Part shown: positions 1 to 10,597 of the stretch, in pieces
How the letters are laid out: each line of letters begins with the position of its first letter
Position numbering within the stretch: position 1 is the stretch's first letter
Assembly: GCF_000516985.1 (NCBI RefSeq)
Contig: NW_006917103.1
Location: 248,001-312,000, forward strand
Origin: Pestalotiopsis fici W106-1
Lineage: Eukaryota; Ascomycota; Sordariomycetes; Amphisphaeriales; Sporocadaceae
Direction: 5' to 3'
Length of the DNA: 64,000 nucleotides
Position numbers and translations under genes: made by a program
Notes under the pieces: model-generated
What the model was told of the DNA's origin: nothing
Databases searched by the model: none
What the model saw: only the letters and a program-made list of their open reading frames with translations

Positions 1-328
1 TGAAATGGAAGGGGAATGATCTGGACATGTATTTGCAATTTAAAAATTATCATCTTAAGTCGCCTTGAATGACATCGTGCAGTCATGACATTTGCAAAGA
101 AACGCGTGATATCACTTTCATGGACGGCATCTCATGATGGGTCATATTTTTGTCTTGTTTCTTTTCATTTGTTTCTTGTGTAGAGTCGAGCTAAATCCGG
201 ATTTGTAGACTATCTCATGTGGCCCATGTTATTCCTTCTCGATTCAGCTTTGCTCACTAGGTAACAGACACCGTCAGCATCTGCACCAGCCCCTCCGGCA
301 CAAGAACATCAAATGGCATCAGATGTCT
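1..328. other. left-edge non-coding stretch
   Basis: AT-rich sequence downstream of the reductase gene that ends at 329. I see no conserved reading frame or RNA structure. It probably holds the 3' UTR and transcription end of that gene. Confidence 0.5.
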
Positions 329-1588
329 TTAGAGGTGGGCACTCACCTTCTCCTCGTTGGGCTTGACCTCGAGCAGGAGCTTTCCAGTGTTGCGGCCTGC
401 AAAGAGCTCGTCCCAAGCGTTCTCGACGTTGGCGAGACCGCCCTGAATAATGTGCTCGGCGCGCTTGATCTTGCCCTCGCTGAGCCACTGGTACAGCTCC
501 TTGCGCGCAGGGACGTACTCGGTCAAAAAGTCAAAGACGATGAAACCCTCCATGCGGATGCGCTGCGTCGTCACCTGGAACAGGTTGCGGATGCCCTTGG
601 ACTCCTTGCCGGGCGAGTTGTAGCCCGAGATGCTGCCGCACATAACGAAACGGGAGCGGAACGCGGCGCGGCTCAGCGCCAGCTCGAGAATCTCACCACC
701 CACATTGTCCCAGTAGACGTTGATAAAGTTGGGCGTCAGCTTGACAAAGTCCTTGGTAAAGGTTGGCGACTTGTAGTTGAGGACCTCGTCGAAACCAAGC
801 TCTGACTTGAGCCAGTTGCACTTGTCATCGGAGCCGGCAATACCGATAACGTGGGCGCCCTTGAGCTTGGCAATCTGACCGACGACGGAGCCCGTGGCAC
901 CAGCAGCGCCTGAGACGACCACCACGTCGCCAGGCTTGACGTTGCCAATCTTCTCCAGACCAAACTAGCAAGTCGGCACATGTTAGCTCTTTGTTTCTCT
1001 CCGACACCACTTGGACCGAGTGAGTACTCACGTAGGCCGTCAGGCCCGTCATGCCCAGGACACCGAGCGAATCGGTGATCCGGCTATTCTGTGGCAGTTC
1101 AACCTTGTCAAGGAGCTTCTCGTCAACAATGGCCATCTCGGTCCAGCCGATGGAGGCGTTGACGATATCGCCCTCCTTGAACTTGGGGTTCTTGGATGCC
1201 AGAACGCGGCTGATGGCCGAGCCCCGCATCTTCTCGCCAATGGCTACTGGTGGCAAGTAGGATCGAATGTCTGCAAAGTAGTCGATGAGTTAGCCGAAAG
1301 AGTTTGAAATTGCGTATATGCAGTAGCATGGCGGTATTCAGCGACACTGGGAGATCTCTCGTCGAAACCCGCTCAAACAAAAAAAGAGGCAGAAAGTGGC
1401 CACATACCATTCAACCAGCCTCTCATGGCAGGGTCCAGAGACAGGTATAGCGCCTCGACGAGAACCTGGCCATCCTTGAGCTGGTCGGCAGTAGGAGCCT
1501 CGGTCTTCTCTGATCTAAAAGTCTGGCCATGGACGATATTGCCCGTAGGCCTCTCGTTGAGGTAGTAGGTCAGGATCTGGCGGCCCAT
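329..1588 (-). CDS. NADP-dependent medium-chain reductase (alkenal/prostaglandin reductase-like)
   Basis: Three exons: 1588-1408, 1270-1032 and 964-329, with introns of 137 and 67 bp, giving 351 aa. The family reduces the C=C bond of alpha,beta-unsaturated aldehydes and ketones with NADPH in the cytosol (prostaglandin reductase 1 / leukotriene B4 12-hydroxydehydrogenase branch of the MDR superfamily). The N-terminal half is the GroES-like domain, with SLDPAMRGW at about residues 51-59. The Rossmann half starts near residue 150 and carries AAGATGSVVG at 160-169. No zinc-ligand pattern of true alcohol dehydrogenases is visible, as expected for this branch. The start is the ATG at 1588 (MGRQ); the frame stays open further upstream but only to a TTG. 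Length fits the family (about 340-350 aa). The physiological substrate is unknown. Confidence 0.92.
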
Positions 1589-3211
1589 GTTGGCTTTGTT
1601 ATCGACGAGTTCGCAAACGTTCGGGGGTCGTAGGAGCGTTGGGGGTTTGGAGTTGAGGAGTTTGTAGTCGGGTATAGTATCAAGATAACGGGCCAAGTTT
1701 CCCAAGACTTGATGTTGGTGTTCTGGTCTTTTATGTATCAGAAGAGTTGAGGAATGTATTTGGAATCTTCGCTGGTCTTCCGAGGCGACTTACACTTCTT
1801 AATAAGCCATGACCCCTAACACAAGAGCCACTCCGTACTTGATCTCCTCCATTGCCGTTGGGCTGCGCACTTCCGGAGTGGACGAACCGCTTGTCCCATG
1901 GGTTGCCCCTCCATCGAAACACACTGACGTTGACGAACTCTAAGCAGAATGCCAGGGCATCTAGAAGAACTGGGTTTAGCACCATATTGCCATTGGTCAA
2001 TTGGCCTCGGCGATGACAAAAAAGGGTATCCCTGATCCGGATAGCGGAGTCATATTAGTGGTCTTAAGAGCGTTTTCTACTGCCCTCTGCATCTGCAATA
2101 TGGTGAATTTCTAAGGCGACCGATGCCAGAGGCCCAGAGCCACTTGCTTGCGCCGTGCCGAGGTCAACAGTGGGGCCGTTGGTAAAGAATTGCACCAATG
2201 GCCTATCGAGTCTCTAAACTTCTCCGTTCCCACTGTCTATGAGCTTGCTTCGGAGCTAAATAAACTGTATTTTCAATACCAAAGATTTGTGAAGACGAGA
2301 TTGTGCACAGAACGTATTTATAAGCTGCTGCTCCGTCCAATACAAGCCGAGGCAGTTGAATCATGAATGCACAGAGATGACTTAGTCGCAAATTCGACTC
2401 CGCTGTTAAGCAAATTAAATCTAGGCAATGCACACAGTAACAAGTGTTTAATTTTGCACTTGATCAGATGACGGGCCTTGCATTTACAACTCGAGAGTAG
2501 CACAAACAAAAAAACCAGCAAGATATTTTCATGCACTGAGTCTCATTAATAGACTATGGATCTATACCTTGGTACATATATAGTATATACCTCTTCGACA
2601 CCATTGTGCAGTAAGATACCCCTTCTGTCCAATCATGCCCAAAGGAGTTGTGTCTAGTTTTCAATGTCTAGAGCACTCACTGGGTTTCGAGCAAAGGACC
2701 GATCCATGATGCCTTGTTTGAGACGAACCTCTCCGCACGGCTGCAGTCCGCCATGCAGCAGATGGCGTTTCCATAAGACATGGCATGTTTAAAGGTATCT
2801 ATCTGCCAGCAGTTCTTTTCGAACTTCAAGCTGTGGCATGGAATACATTTGCGGTGTCTCAACATGGCCAGGAGTTGTCAAATCGCCGCCTTAAATTCAA
2901 GGAACGGTCTCACCAAATCATGAAAAGGAATCGCAAGAAAAGAACTCCCAAACTCCAATGATGCAATTGGGAACAGGAGTGCCAGAACCACAGCTGGGTG
3001 GTGGTGCCAGCACAATGCCCATCTGGCAAAACATGCCTAGCGAGGCAAAGATTGCAAATGCTGAAGTCGGTCAAAACGTAAATGGTGACCAAGTACAAGC
3101 ACTCATGCAAGTAAATGAGGCCTTCACCGATAGGCGGCAAAGGAACTTGCAATGTCTGTGGGCATTGATTTGTGTTTAGGCGAAGCCGTACTGGCGTCTG
3201 CCCTTCGACTT
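1589..3211. other. intergenic, no supported gene
   Basis: About 1.6 kb between the reductase start and the 3' end of the Reb1-like gene. Short frames exist on both strands (up to about 89 codons), but none shows a domain, composition bias or splice pattern of a real gene. It should contain the reductase promoter and the Reb1-like 3' UTR. Confidence 0.5.
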
Positions 3212-6200
3212 CTAATCGGGGAGAACGGCAGGTATGTCCTCGACGTCATCGGCGTCGGTGTCACTGCTCACTTCGGCATCATCCTGTGCAATCGTCTTCG
3301 TGACCTTGCTCTTACGAGCTCTGCTAGGCTTAGCTCGTGCCTTGCCCGCTGCACGACTTCTAGCTGAGTCTTTTCCCTGAGCATTGGGCAAAGTAGAAGT
3401 GCCGTGTGAGGCTTTGCTGGGCTGTGCCTCTGGCGACTGTTCAATCGTGGGTCGTATTTTCTGTGAAGACCGGCGTGTCTTGGGCTTCGACTTCTTCTTG
3501 GTCTCTGCTTCACGAGCTGCAGCTTCTGCGTACTCTTCTGAGGGTTCATCGCCTTGTTGTGAGCCATTCTCTGACTCTTGAATCTCAAGATCGTTCTCAT
3601 CTTGTGCGTCCAGGTTCAAACGTTGAGGACGGCCAACATCAACCTCATTATTCTCGACATCCTCTTCGTCGTCCTCATCGTCGCTCTTAACGGCAAAATG
3701 AGGAGTTTTGTACATCTTAGTGTTGCGGATGATCTTGCCGACCTTGTGTTCGAGCGCCTGGGTTTCGGCATCCATGTCCATCTCTGATTCGGGAAGAATG
3801 TGGACTTTCTTGGATTCTTGGTACTTATCCATTTGATATCTGGCAATCTCAGGGACCTGCGTATTGCTGGTCCAACCAGGCATGGAACGGCTCAGGCGGT
3901 GCCAAGCAAGCATCAACGCCGGTCGGTTCCACTGCTCCATGGCCCACCACGTGTTACGTAGCTTGGCCCATCCGATACGGGAGTCTGACGTTGTGCCTGA
4001 TTTCTTGATTGCCTTGCATATCAAGAAGAGATCTTTGTTTGTCATCTTTTTGAAATCGTCTCGGGCTGTTTGAATAATATCTGCCATCGAGTGACCAGCC
4101 TTTCCATCAATATTGCCACCCTCCATTCTTAGACGAAGGTGCTTCCACTTGACCTGGCATTGCAGGCGGCTGCGTGTGTGTTCCATATTCTCACTGACCT
4201 GAGCCCAGTCTACGAGCTCTTCGTCATCCTGTGGGTTCAAATCAGACCGTCCATGAGCCTTGAGCTCCCGAATCTTTTCAAAGGCCTCATTAAGAATGGT
4301 GATGAGTTTGGCTTCCTCCTCGTGATCCCATACATCAGTCCTTCGCTTGTCGCCGCAGACAACATAATTACGGATGCGGTCTCGAACGTCAGCGGGGTGT
4401 CGATTGATGAGCTGACCGAGCAGCTTGAAGTTTTTGCCGTGGATCTCATACAATTCGGCAAGCTCGTCGTGCTGCTCCTTGGTCCAGGTGGCTCGTGCAA
4501 CAAAGTTGTGGTGTGTCTTGCGTACCTGATTTATCACCTTCTGCCGCTTTCTGTTGGGGCAGGAATGATGGACGTAGTTCCAAAAGTCAGTCGTCTTGGC
4601 CTCTTGTGGGTTCTTTTGCACCATGTCATTGATTTCAACATCAGTGAGATCATGCATGTCACGCCATTTGTCAATGGCCTCTTTGAGGTTGCGAATGTCG
4701 TTGCCCGTAAAGGGTCCAGTTTCTTCAGCTTCGGGTTTGGGGTTGGCAAGTCTTGTGACTTTCTTGGACAACATGCGTGTGAAAGTGGGTGCTGGCGTCG
4801 CCGAGGGACGCTGAGAGCTTGAACCTGCACTACTCGGTCTAGTTCTCATCATCAAGTCCGTGATTTTGGCTTGCTTTTCGCTGCCTTGCTGCCCATGAGA
4901 AGGATCGGTTGCATTAGATTCGGGAACCGGATTCTTGGCACGACCTTTACCCTTGCGCGAGGCCGCAATGACCGCAGGAGACGGCATTTCATTGAATGCT
5001 TGCACGTTATCATGCGCTTCGCGATCCAGATATGACGATTTGGCGTGTCTTGTCTTTGTTGCACTGCTCTTGGAGCCACTTTGTCGTGCAGTCTTGGACT
5101 TTGACTTGGAATTGCTGGCAGCCGGTTCATGTGCTGGGCTCTCCAGTGCTTGTCTTTCGTTGGGGACAGCTGAGTCATCCTCGTCGAGTCTCTCGTTAAT
5201 GTCGGCGCCAAGGTCGTCAGATCCCAAATGTGACTCGTTTACATAGTCATCATCTGCATCGAGATCCATGCTGTCAGCAGCATCCTGAATGTGCTTCGAC
5301 ACAGGAGATTCGGGACGTTCGCTGGATGATCGTGCAGAAGTTGCCTGTCTCTGTTGGCGAGCTGCACTCGGTGAATCATCAGGAGCAAAGGTTTCCAATC
5401 CTGCTAGTCTCAGTCTCTTGTTGCTGACAGCGGCCATGTTGCTCTTGGTCGGAGTAGAGTTCTTGCTTGCGTATCTCTGCGAATAATACTCTCTGGCAAG
5501 GTCACCAATTCGACTGGTGGAGCCAGGCAATTCTGGAACCGCAGAGGATCGTTCATCGACCGCTGGAGACACGGAAGTGGTACCAGTCATGGCTACATCG
5601 GCGCTCTCTCCACGGGGGGCCTTTGAAGCACTATCGCTTGCCTCCTCTCTTTGTCGCTTGCGTGACTTTTTGTCGGAATCCTTTGATTTGCGCTTACGGC
5701 CAGATGGCTGTGCGCTCGAGTGCGCATTGGCGGCGGAGCTAGCCTGAACATGCGAATTCGTGTTTATAGGAAGAACATTTGATTGTCCCTCATCGTCGGG
5801 TGTAGGTAGCTGATTGGGATCCTCCATGCGACTGTCATCAACGGCCTCATTCTTGGACTCAGTCTGCATATCCACATTGGTTTGTGCAGACCCTTTGGAA
5901 CGCTGACTGCCGAGACGACCAGGTTCATTTGAAGCGCCATCCTCGACATTGCTGTCGGCGACATGGTCAAAGTGCATCTGGGATTGCCGTCCCTGTCCTA
6001 GAGATTCGGGATCGTCATGGGCGCCAAAGTTGGGATTGGCTGCAAGCAGAGAAGCTCGCAGTTGTTCGGCTTGCTTGGCGGCCTTTTTGGCCTTCTTTCG
6101 TTCCTTGCGATCTCGCTTTGCCTGTTGCTGATCCGTCACGTCGCCGAGGGAGGAGGCTTGCCCATCACCAGGGCTGGACTTTATCCCATCCAAGTCCATT

Positions 6201-6661
6201 GACGACATGGGCTCAGTGGTAGAAGCAGTTTTCTTGGCCATGGCGCCGTTGGCAATGTCCTCCTCTTCTAGATTGCCTTGTTCAGTTAAAGATTGTCGCT
6301 TCTTAGATTTCCCTCTCTTTCGCTTTGCAGCCTTTGGCGACACAGCTTCAGAGTCCTGGTCGAGGGAATTGATGTCTGGCTCGGCTTTGACAATGGCAGA
6401 CTCTGGCGACTGTGAACTTTTCTCAAACTTGGGGATGGAGGTTCGACTGCGCTTTCTGGACGGTCGCGACTTGCGACTGGGGGAAAGTGGAACTTGGCTC
6501 GAGAAGGCAAAGTCCTGGGATGATGTGTTGATGCTGCTTGATTCGTCGTCGTGCTCTGTGTCCTGGCGCAGGTGATCGCCAACCGGGGATTGGGATACTG
6601 AGTGTTCGTCGTGAAGAACGTCAAAATCTGCGCGCTCCAATTGACTGGCTTGCTGGCCCAT
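3212..6661 (-). CDS. Reb1/TTF1-type Myb DNA-binding protein
   Basis: A single uninterrupted frame of 1149 aa starting at the ATG at 6661. Family members (budding and fission yeast Reb1, mammalian TTF-1) bind DNA in the nucleus; they stop RNA polymerase I at rDNA and act as roadblock or general regulatory factors. The long N-terminal half (residues 1 to about 630) is low in complexity and rich in Ser, Asp, Glu and Lys. It has lysine/arginine clusters (KRKRGKSKKR, KERKKAKKAAK) that look like nuclear localisation signals. The DNA-binding region spans about residues 640-850 and contains WTKEQHDELAELYEIHGKN (a Myb/SANT helix set), then the RIRNYV and VWDHEEEAKL segments and a third repeat with WAQVSENM and QCQVKWK. 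The C-terminal tail is basic, then acidic. The Reb1 call rests on the arrangement of repeats, not on a database search. Another Myb-family function is possible. Confidence 0.82.
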   Translation of the reverse strand: MGQQASQLERADFDVLHDEHSVSQSPVGDHLRQDTEHDDESSSINTSSQDFAFSSQVPLSPSRKSRPSRKRSRTSIPKFEKSSQSPESAIVKAEPDINSLDQDSEAVSPKAAKRKRGKSKKRQSLTEQGNLEEEDIANGAMAKKTASTTEPMSSMDLDGIKSSPGDGQASSLGDVTDQQQAKRDRKERKKAKKAAKQAEQLRASLLAANPNFGAHDDPESLGQGRQSQMHFDHVADSNVEDGASNEPGRLGSQRSKGSAQTNVDMQTESKNEAVDDSRMEDPNQLPTPDDEGQSNVLPINTNSHVQASSAANAHSSAQPSGRKRKSKDSDKKSRKRQREEASDSASKAPRGESADVAMTGTTSVSPAVDERSSAVPELPGSTSRIGDLAREYYSQRYASKNSTPTKSNMAAVSNKRLRLAGLETFAPDDSPSAARQQRQATSARSSSERPESPVSKHIQDAADSMDLDADDDYVNESHLGSDDLGADINERLDEDDSAVPNERQALESPAHEPAASNSKSKSKTARQSGSKSSATKTRHAKSSYLDREAHDNVQAFNEMPSPAVIAASRKGKGRAKNPVPESNATDPSHGQQGSEKQAKITDLMMRTRPSSAGSSSQRPSATPAPTFTRMLSKKVTRLANPKPEAEETGPFTGNDIRNLKEAIDKWRDMHDLTDVEINDMVQKNPQEAKTTDFWNYVHHSCPNRKRQKVINQVRKTHHNFVARATWTKEQHDELAELYEIHGKNFKLLGQLINRHPADVRDRIRNYVVCGDKRRTDVWDHEEEAKLITILNEAFEKIRELKAHGRSDLNPQDDEELVDWAQVSENMEHTRSRLQCQVKWKHLRLRMEGGNIDGKAGHSMADIIQTARDDFKKMTNKDLFLICKAIKKSGTTSDSRIGWAKLRNTWWAMEQWNRPALMLAWHRLSRSMPGWTSNTQVPEIARYQMDKYQESKKVHILPESEMDMDAETQALEHKVGKIIRNTKMYKTPHFAVKSDDEDDEEDVENNEVDVGRPQRLNLDAQDENDLEIQESENGSQQGDEPSEEYAEAAAREAETKKKSKPKTRRSSQKIRPTIEQSPEAQPSKASHGTSTLPNAQGKDSARSRAAGKARAKPSRARKSKVTKTIAQDDAEVSSDTDADDVEDIPAVLPD

Positions 6662-8528
6662 GATGGTACATGGTCCAGCTTGTGAGTCTGTCTGTCGCTC
6701 AAACTGGTCAGCGAGTTGTGATGTTTAGCACGGCCGGCAAGAATGAAGGGACTAAAAAAAAAAAAGTTTCGAAAGCTAAGATCGAAGGTGCGTCGTACTG
6801 GATGCGGCGGGGCAAGCGCGACTACAATGGAGCCTGGCGCGCGCTGGGTCGTGGAATTTTTCGGTCGCGACTGGCAGACTACCTATCTGAGGTCGTTTGT
6901 TGTTTGAAGGAATTTTTCGCTGTGAGAGGCCAGAAAAAAAAAGGCTTGTTCCCACCAATTCGCTCTTGTCTCCCTGATTCGGCGCCGAGTGAATCGAAAG
7001 TACCCGCTCAAAGGTAGCTTGACACGAGAGCGTTCTGCGATCAATAGAGAAGAAAAAGGAAATACAAAGATTCAAAGGTCTGGCTTGGCAACTTGGGTAC
7101 ACTCCAGGCAGCTTGGACAGCTTGGGCAGCTTGCACAAGTGTGCTTGCTATGCTAGGCCAGGTACCGGGTTGCCAGGTGAGATGGAGGTACTTTGCAGGA
7201 CCTAGGTGGGTGTGATGCGTCACTGTGATCTGGCGTTCAATACTGATTGGTTTGTTGCGGTTAGTTGTCTGAATCCTTGAGGGCCCTGGTGTGTGGCGTC
7301 GGGTGTGCCCAAGTGCAGTGTCTTGTAGATAGGTCAGGGCAGTTACCGGTAGCTGTGGTGAGTGTCGATTGTTCTTGGGCGGTTGATTCTAGTGAGTAAG
7401 GTAGGAACCAGCCCTGGAGTAGTGCCAACTGGTAGGGCCTTTTTAGCCAGGCACCTTCCCACTGTTCTTCAGTTCATCAAACTCTAAAAGTCTGCTCAGC
7501 ACTAAAGGCGCTGTTTGCTGCGGCCCGCGGGGTTCAAGTTAGTGGCTAAGCAGCCAGCTTTGCCAGCGTAGAAACAATGCTTACAGCCTTTCAACGGCGG
7601 CCGCTGGGCGCTATCCTTTTCAGTCTTAAATACAGTTATCTGATAGAAACCGCAGACAATCATGAAGTCAGTTGTGAAAACTGACAAAGTATTGTCTCTG
7701 GTCGGGTTGCATCTTGCGACAGAATTCCGAATTGGGATAGATGATTATGTTGTTTGGATTGACGTTCAAAAGGGTGGGATAATCAAATTCTGGACCTACC
7801 TGGGTTAGACGATGGTACTGAATTGAGATGATGCGTCGTCGAATGTCCTCTTGATTTTTCTCGTCCGGAGTTGGCCCCGTCTGCACCTCCTCAAGGAGTG
7901 GGATGGCAAGGATGGACGAGAAGTATTAACGTCGTCAGACAAGGGGATGGACGAGAAAAAAAAGCAAGCTTTGAGTTTCGATAAAACGACCTTGTAAAGA
8001 GTCGACGTTTCTTCTTGTCTGCCCCCTATCTGTAAGTGGCGGGGATTTGTCACTTTACGTGGGATGCGCACCAGTAAGGTTTGTTTGCAGAAGGAGAGGA
8101 ATGATTGATTGTCTTTCGCGGATCTCGACGGGGTTCGTCAATTGATCGGGGGCTTGGCAAGTTCTCTGGCATGCTACAGATATCTTGATAACTCCACTTG
8201 GTGGTCTAAGATGCGGACTGAAAAGTACCTTGGCAGGTCCAATGTATACCAACACTTGGCTATCGAACAATCGCGAGAGGTTGTTTCTGACTCGAAAGGT
8301 TGGCGGACCTGCCCTCAAGATGCGAATAGTAGTTTTCCACAAAGTGACTCGTACTCTGTACACAGGCTGAGAGGAAGAAGCAAACATTTAAAAACAGGAC
8401 TGTGATTGGGTCCGGACACTGCAAAGACAAAGCGAGATATCTTGAACTATTTGCATCTACCCAGGCAGTGTGCGCCAAATACCAGATGCCTCGACAACTA
8501 TTTCATATCTTCTGGATGTACTCGTTCG
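6662..8528. other. intergenic region with 9-bp tandem repeat
   Basis: About 1.9 kb between the Reb1-like start and the end of the flavin monooxygenase gene. It contains poly-A runs near 6754 and 6933 and three tandem copies of a 9-bp unit at 7109-7135. No frame on either strand looks like a real protein. Confidence 0.5.
7109..7135. repeat. 3 x 9-bp tandem repeat (CAGCTTGGR)
   Basis: CAGCTTGGA, CAGCTTGGG and CAGCTTGCA follow each other without a gap, about 450 bp upstream of the Reb1-like start codon. The position suggests a promoter element, but the sequence alone does not prove a function. Confidence 0.6.
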
Positions 8529-10136
8529 TCAAGCACTTGCTACTGCAACACTCAATCGCAGCCCCTCTGGTATAAGGAGCTTCCCCTGGTCTTCAGCTGG
8601 ATCCGTTTCTCTCCTCTTCTTCATCTCTGCTACAAAGAATTCATATCGCTCGAGCCATCTATCATCAACTCCCCTCATGGGCTCGTGGCCCAATTTCTTC
8701 GCTTCTGCATTAACCCACTCCAGAATGCCATTCATGTATGGAACCTCTTTTCTCAGGAGACTGTGAAATGTCTTGCTGCCCTCTATCAGTCCAGCCTTGC
8801 GCTCGTCATACTCTTGTCGCAATACTTCCTGACTGGGTAGAGCCGCTTTCCCGGCAAGGAACCGAGAGACAACCTCTGCCTGGAAATCGAACAAGGAAAA
8901 GGTCGAAGTGTAGTATGGAACGCCGACGAAGATCAGTGTAGGATCCGGTATGTAAAAAATGTCCTTGTGCAGATTATGGGTCGTCAAACCGTCTTTGCTA
9001 ACCACGATATTATCGTCAGCTTCCTCTGTTGGGACGGATGGATCCTGAAGTGGTCCCAGGAATGGATAAGACGTGATGTATCCCGTTCCAAGTACAATGA
9101 CATCCACATCGGTCAAGACGGTGCCGTCTTGGAGCACCACATCACCCGCGGCGGAACCTTCATACGAGACGAACTTCTCAATGCCTCCAACTCGCTCGGC
9201 TCCTGGGGGTAACAAGCTCGCTGGAATATCGAATTGTCCATCTCTGGAACTCTGATACACCCTTTTGGCAACGGCGTGGCTTTCTCGGACAACATCAAGA
9301 GACGAGACACCAGCCCCGATCACAAAGACAGTCTTGTCCTTGAATGGCTCGGGAGACCGGTATCGCTTGCTATGCGAGATGCTTTCCGGGTGGCGTTCTT
9401 TCCACTCCTTGAGCCCAGGGATATCCGGGATCTTGGGCTCATGATAATGACCACTCGCCACAATGACTGCATCAAATTCCCACCGTCTTCCCAGGAACTC
9501 AAAGTCGGAACCCGTCTTGCGGAGTGTTCGGGTATTCACCACCCACTTTCCGGTTTCCGTATTTTTCGATACACCGTCGACGGTCGTGTCAAATTGCACG
9601 CGCTCATGAGCGCCAGTATACATAGAGAGGTCTCTAATATATTGGTCGATGTGGTCTTGGCTGACGAAATCAGGTGTGCCTTCTGGCCAGTTCATCAGCA
9701 TGCTCCTCATCAAGGCTGTTGGCACATTGTTTCGCAACCCCTTATAACAAGGTCCGGGAGGAGCATGTTCGATAGAAACGTCTTCAAAAGATCTTGTTTG
9801 TGCCGTCAAATCATTGGCTCGTGATATAATGGGGCGACTCTGAGTTGGTGGTGGAGGCTGAATGTTCGGATAGTTGGGCTCCTTGGCGACTCTGTCATCA
9901 TAATGCCAGACGCCACCTACTTGACTCGATCGCTCAAAGACGGTAGGTTTGATGCCTTGGCGAAGCAAGTGAGCAGCTGAGGTGATGCCACTGATACCGG
10001 CACCAATTACAGCAACCTCACTCACGCTTTGAAGCGAATGATCAGTACGGTCAAGTGAACCCATTGCTGCGATTGTGCTGAGCTTTCTGTTTTCGTCCGT
10101 ACTTGAAGAGAAGGAACAATACGTGGAGCGACCCAT
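8529..10136 (-). CDS. flavin-dependent monooxygenase (FMO / Baeyer-Villiger type)
   Basis: One exon, 535 aa. The family uses FAD and NADPH with O2 to oxygenate nitrogen or sulfur atoms, or ketones in the Baeyer-Villiger members. The FAD-binding motif VAVIGAGISG lies about 40 residues from the N-terminus, followed by FERSSQVGGVW. The NADPH-binding motif VFVIGAGVSS lies mid-protein, and LGTGYITSYPF matches the conserved ATG(Y/F) region. I chose the ATG at 10136, which has a near-ideal ACCATGG context. The ATG at 10064 (MGSLDRTD) would give 511 aa and is a real alternative, because the FAD motif then sits at the usual distance. The gene is tandem with the MFS permease upstream and close to a TauD dioxygenase, so an organosulfur substrate is an attractive but unproven guess. 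Confidence 0.88.
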   Translation of the reverse strand: MGRSTYCSFSSSTDENRKLSTIAAMGSLDRTDHSLQSVSEVAVIGAGISGITSAAHLLRQGIKPTVFERSSQVGGVWHYDDRVAKEPNYPNIQPPPPTQSRPIISRANDLTAQTRSFEDVSIEHAPPGPCYKGLRNNVPTALMRSMLMNWPEGTPDFVSQDHIDQYIRDLSMYTGAHERVQFDTTVDGVSKNTETGKWVVNTRTLRKTGSDFEFLGRRWEFDAVIVASGHYHEPKIPDIPGLKEWKERHPESISHSKRYRSPEPFKDKTVFVIGAGVSSLDVVRESHAVAKRVYQSSRDGQFDIPASLLPPGAERVGGIEKFVSYEGSAAGDVVLQDGTVLTDVDVIVLGTGYITSYPFLGPLQDPSVPTEEADDNIVVSKDGLTTHNLHKDIFYIPDPTLIFVGVPYYTSTFSLFDFQAEVVSRFLAGKAALPSQEVLRQEYDERKAGLIEGSKTFHSLLRKEVPYMNGILEWVNAEAKKLGHEPMRGVDDRWLERYEFFVAEMKKRRETDPAEDQGKLLIPEGLRLSVAVASA

Positions 10137-10597
10137 GGTAAAATACCAACAGCGGATTGAAAAGTCAGCAGATCTTAACTCCGACCCGGCAGCCAACTCA
10201 TGGTAAGGGCGCGGTGATTGCTAAGTACAAATGACCTCACTTTGTACTACAATTACGTGCTCAGCGCATATGGCTCGAAAGGCTCCAACTGTCTCCATTT
10301 TTGTCTCTGGAGCATGGGTTATGGATACAGTAACCCACCAGTATTAGGAAATCTCGAGATAATACTTCTAGAACGTAAGCACTTGTACATAATAAATCGC
10401 ATGATGGGATGATGGTATAGGCTGTTGGTAGGTCAGTCATTGAAGGACAATGTTCTCTCAGAGCGGGGTTAAAGTCATGACAATAAGTCACATTGTCTCT
10501 TGGTCATTTCATCTATCAAAGTATCTTTTGCAGATTATACTATTTGGCCTGCGGCGAGCACGGGGTAGAATTACGAATGGCATCAGCGAGGCCATGT
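10137..10597. other. intergenic spacer, permease 3' end to monooxygenase promoter
   Basis: About 460 bp separating two genes on the minus strand. No supported frame. It must contain the permease polyadenylation region and the monooxygenase promoter. Confidence 0.5.

Noticed and set aside
4139..4822. 227-codon plus-strand frame
   Set aside because: It is exactly antisense to the Myb domain of the Reb1-like gene; the minus strand carries the recognisable domain.
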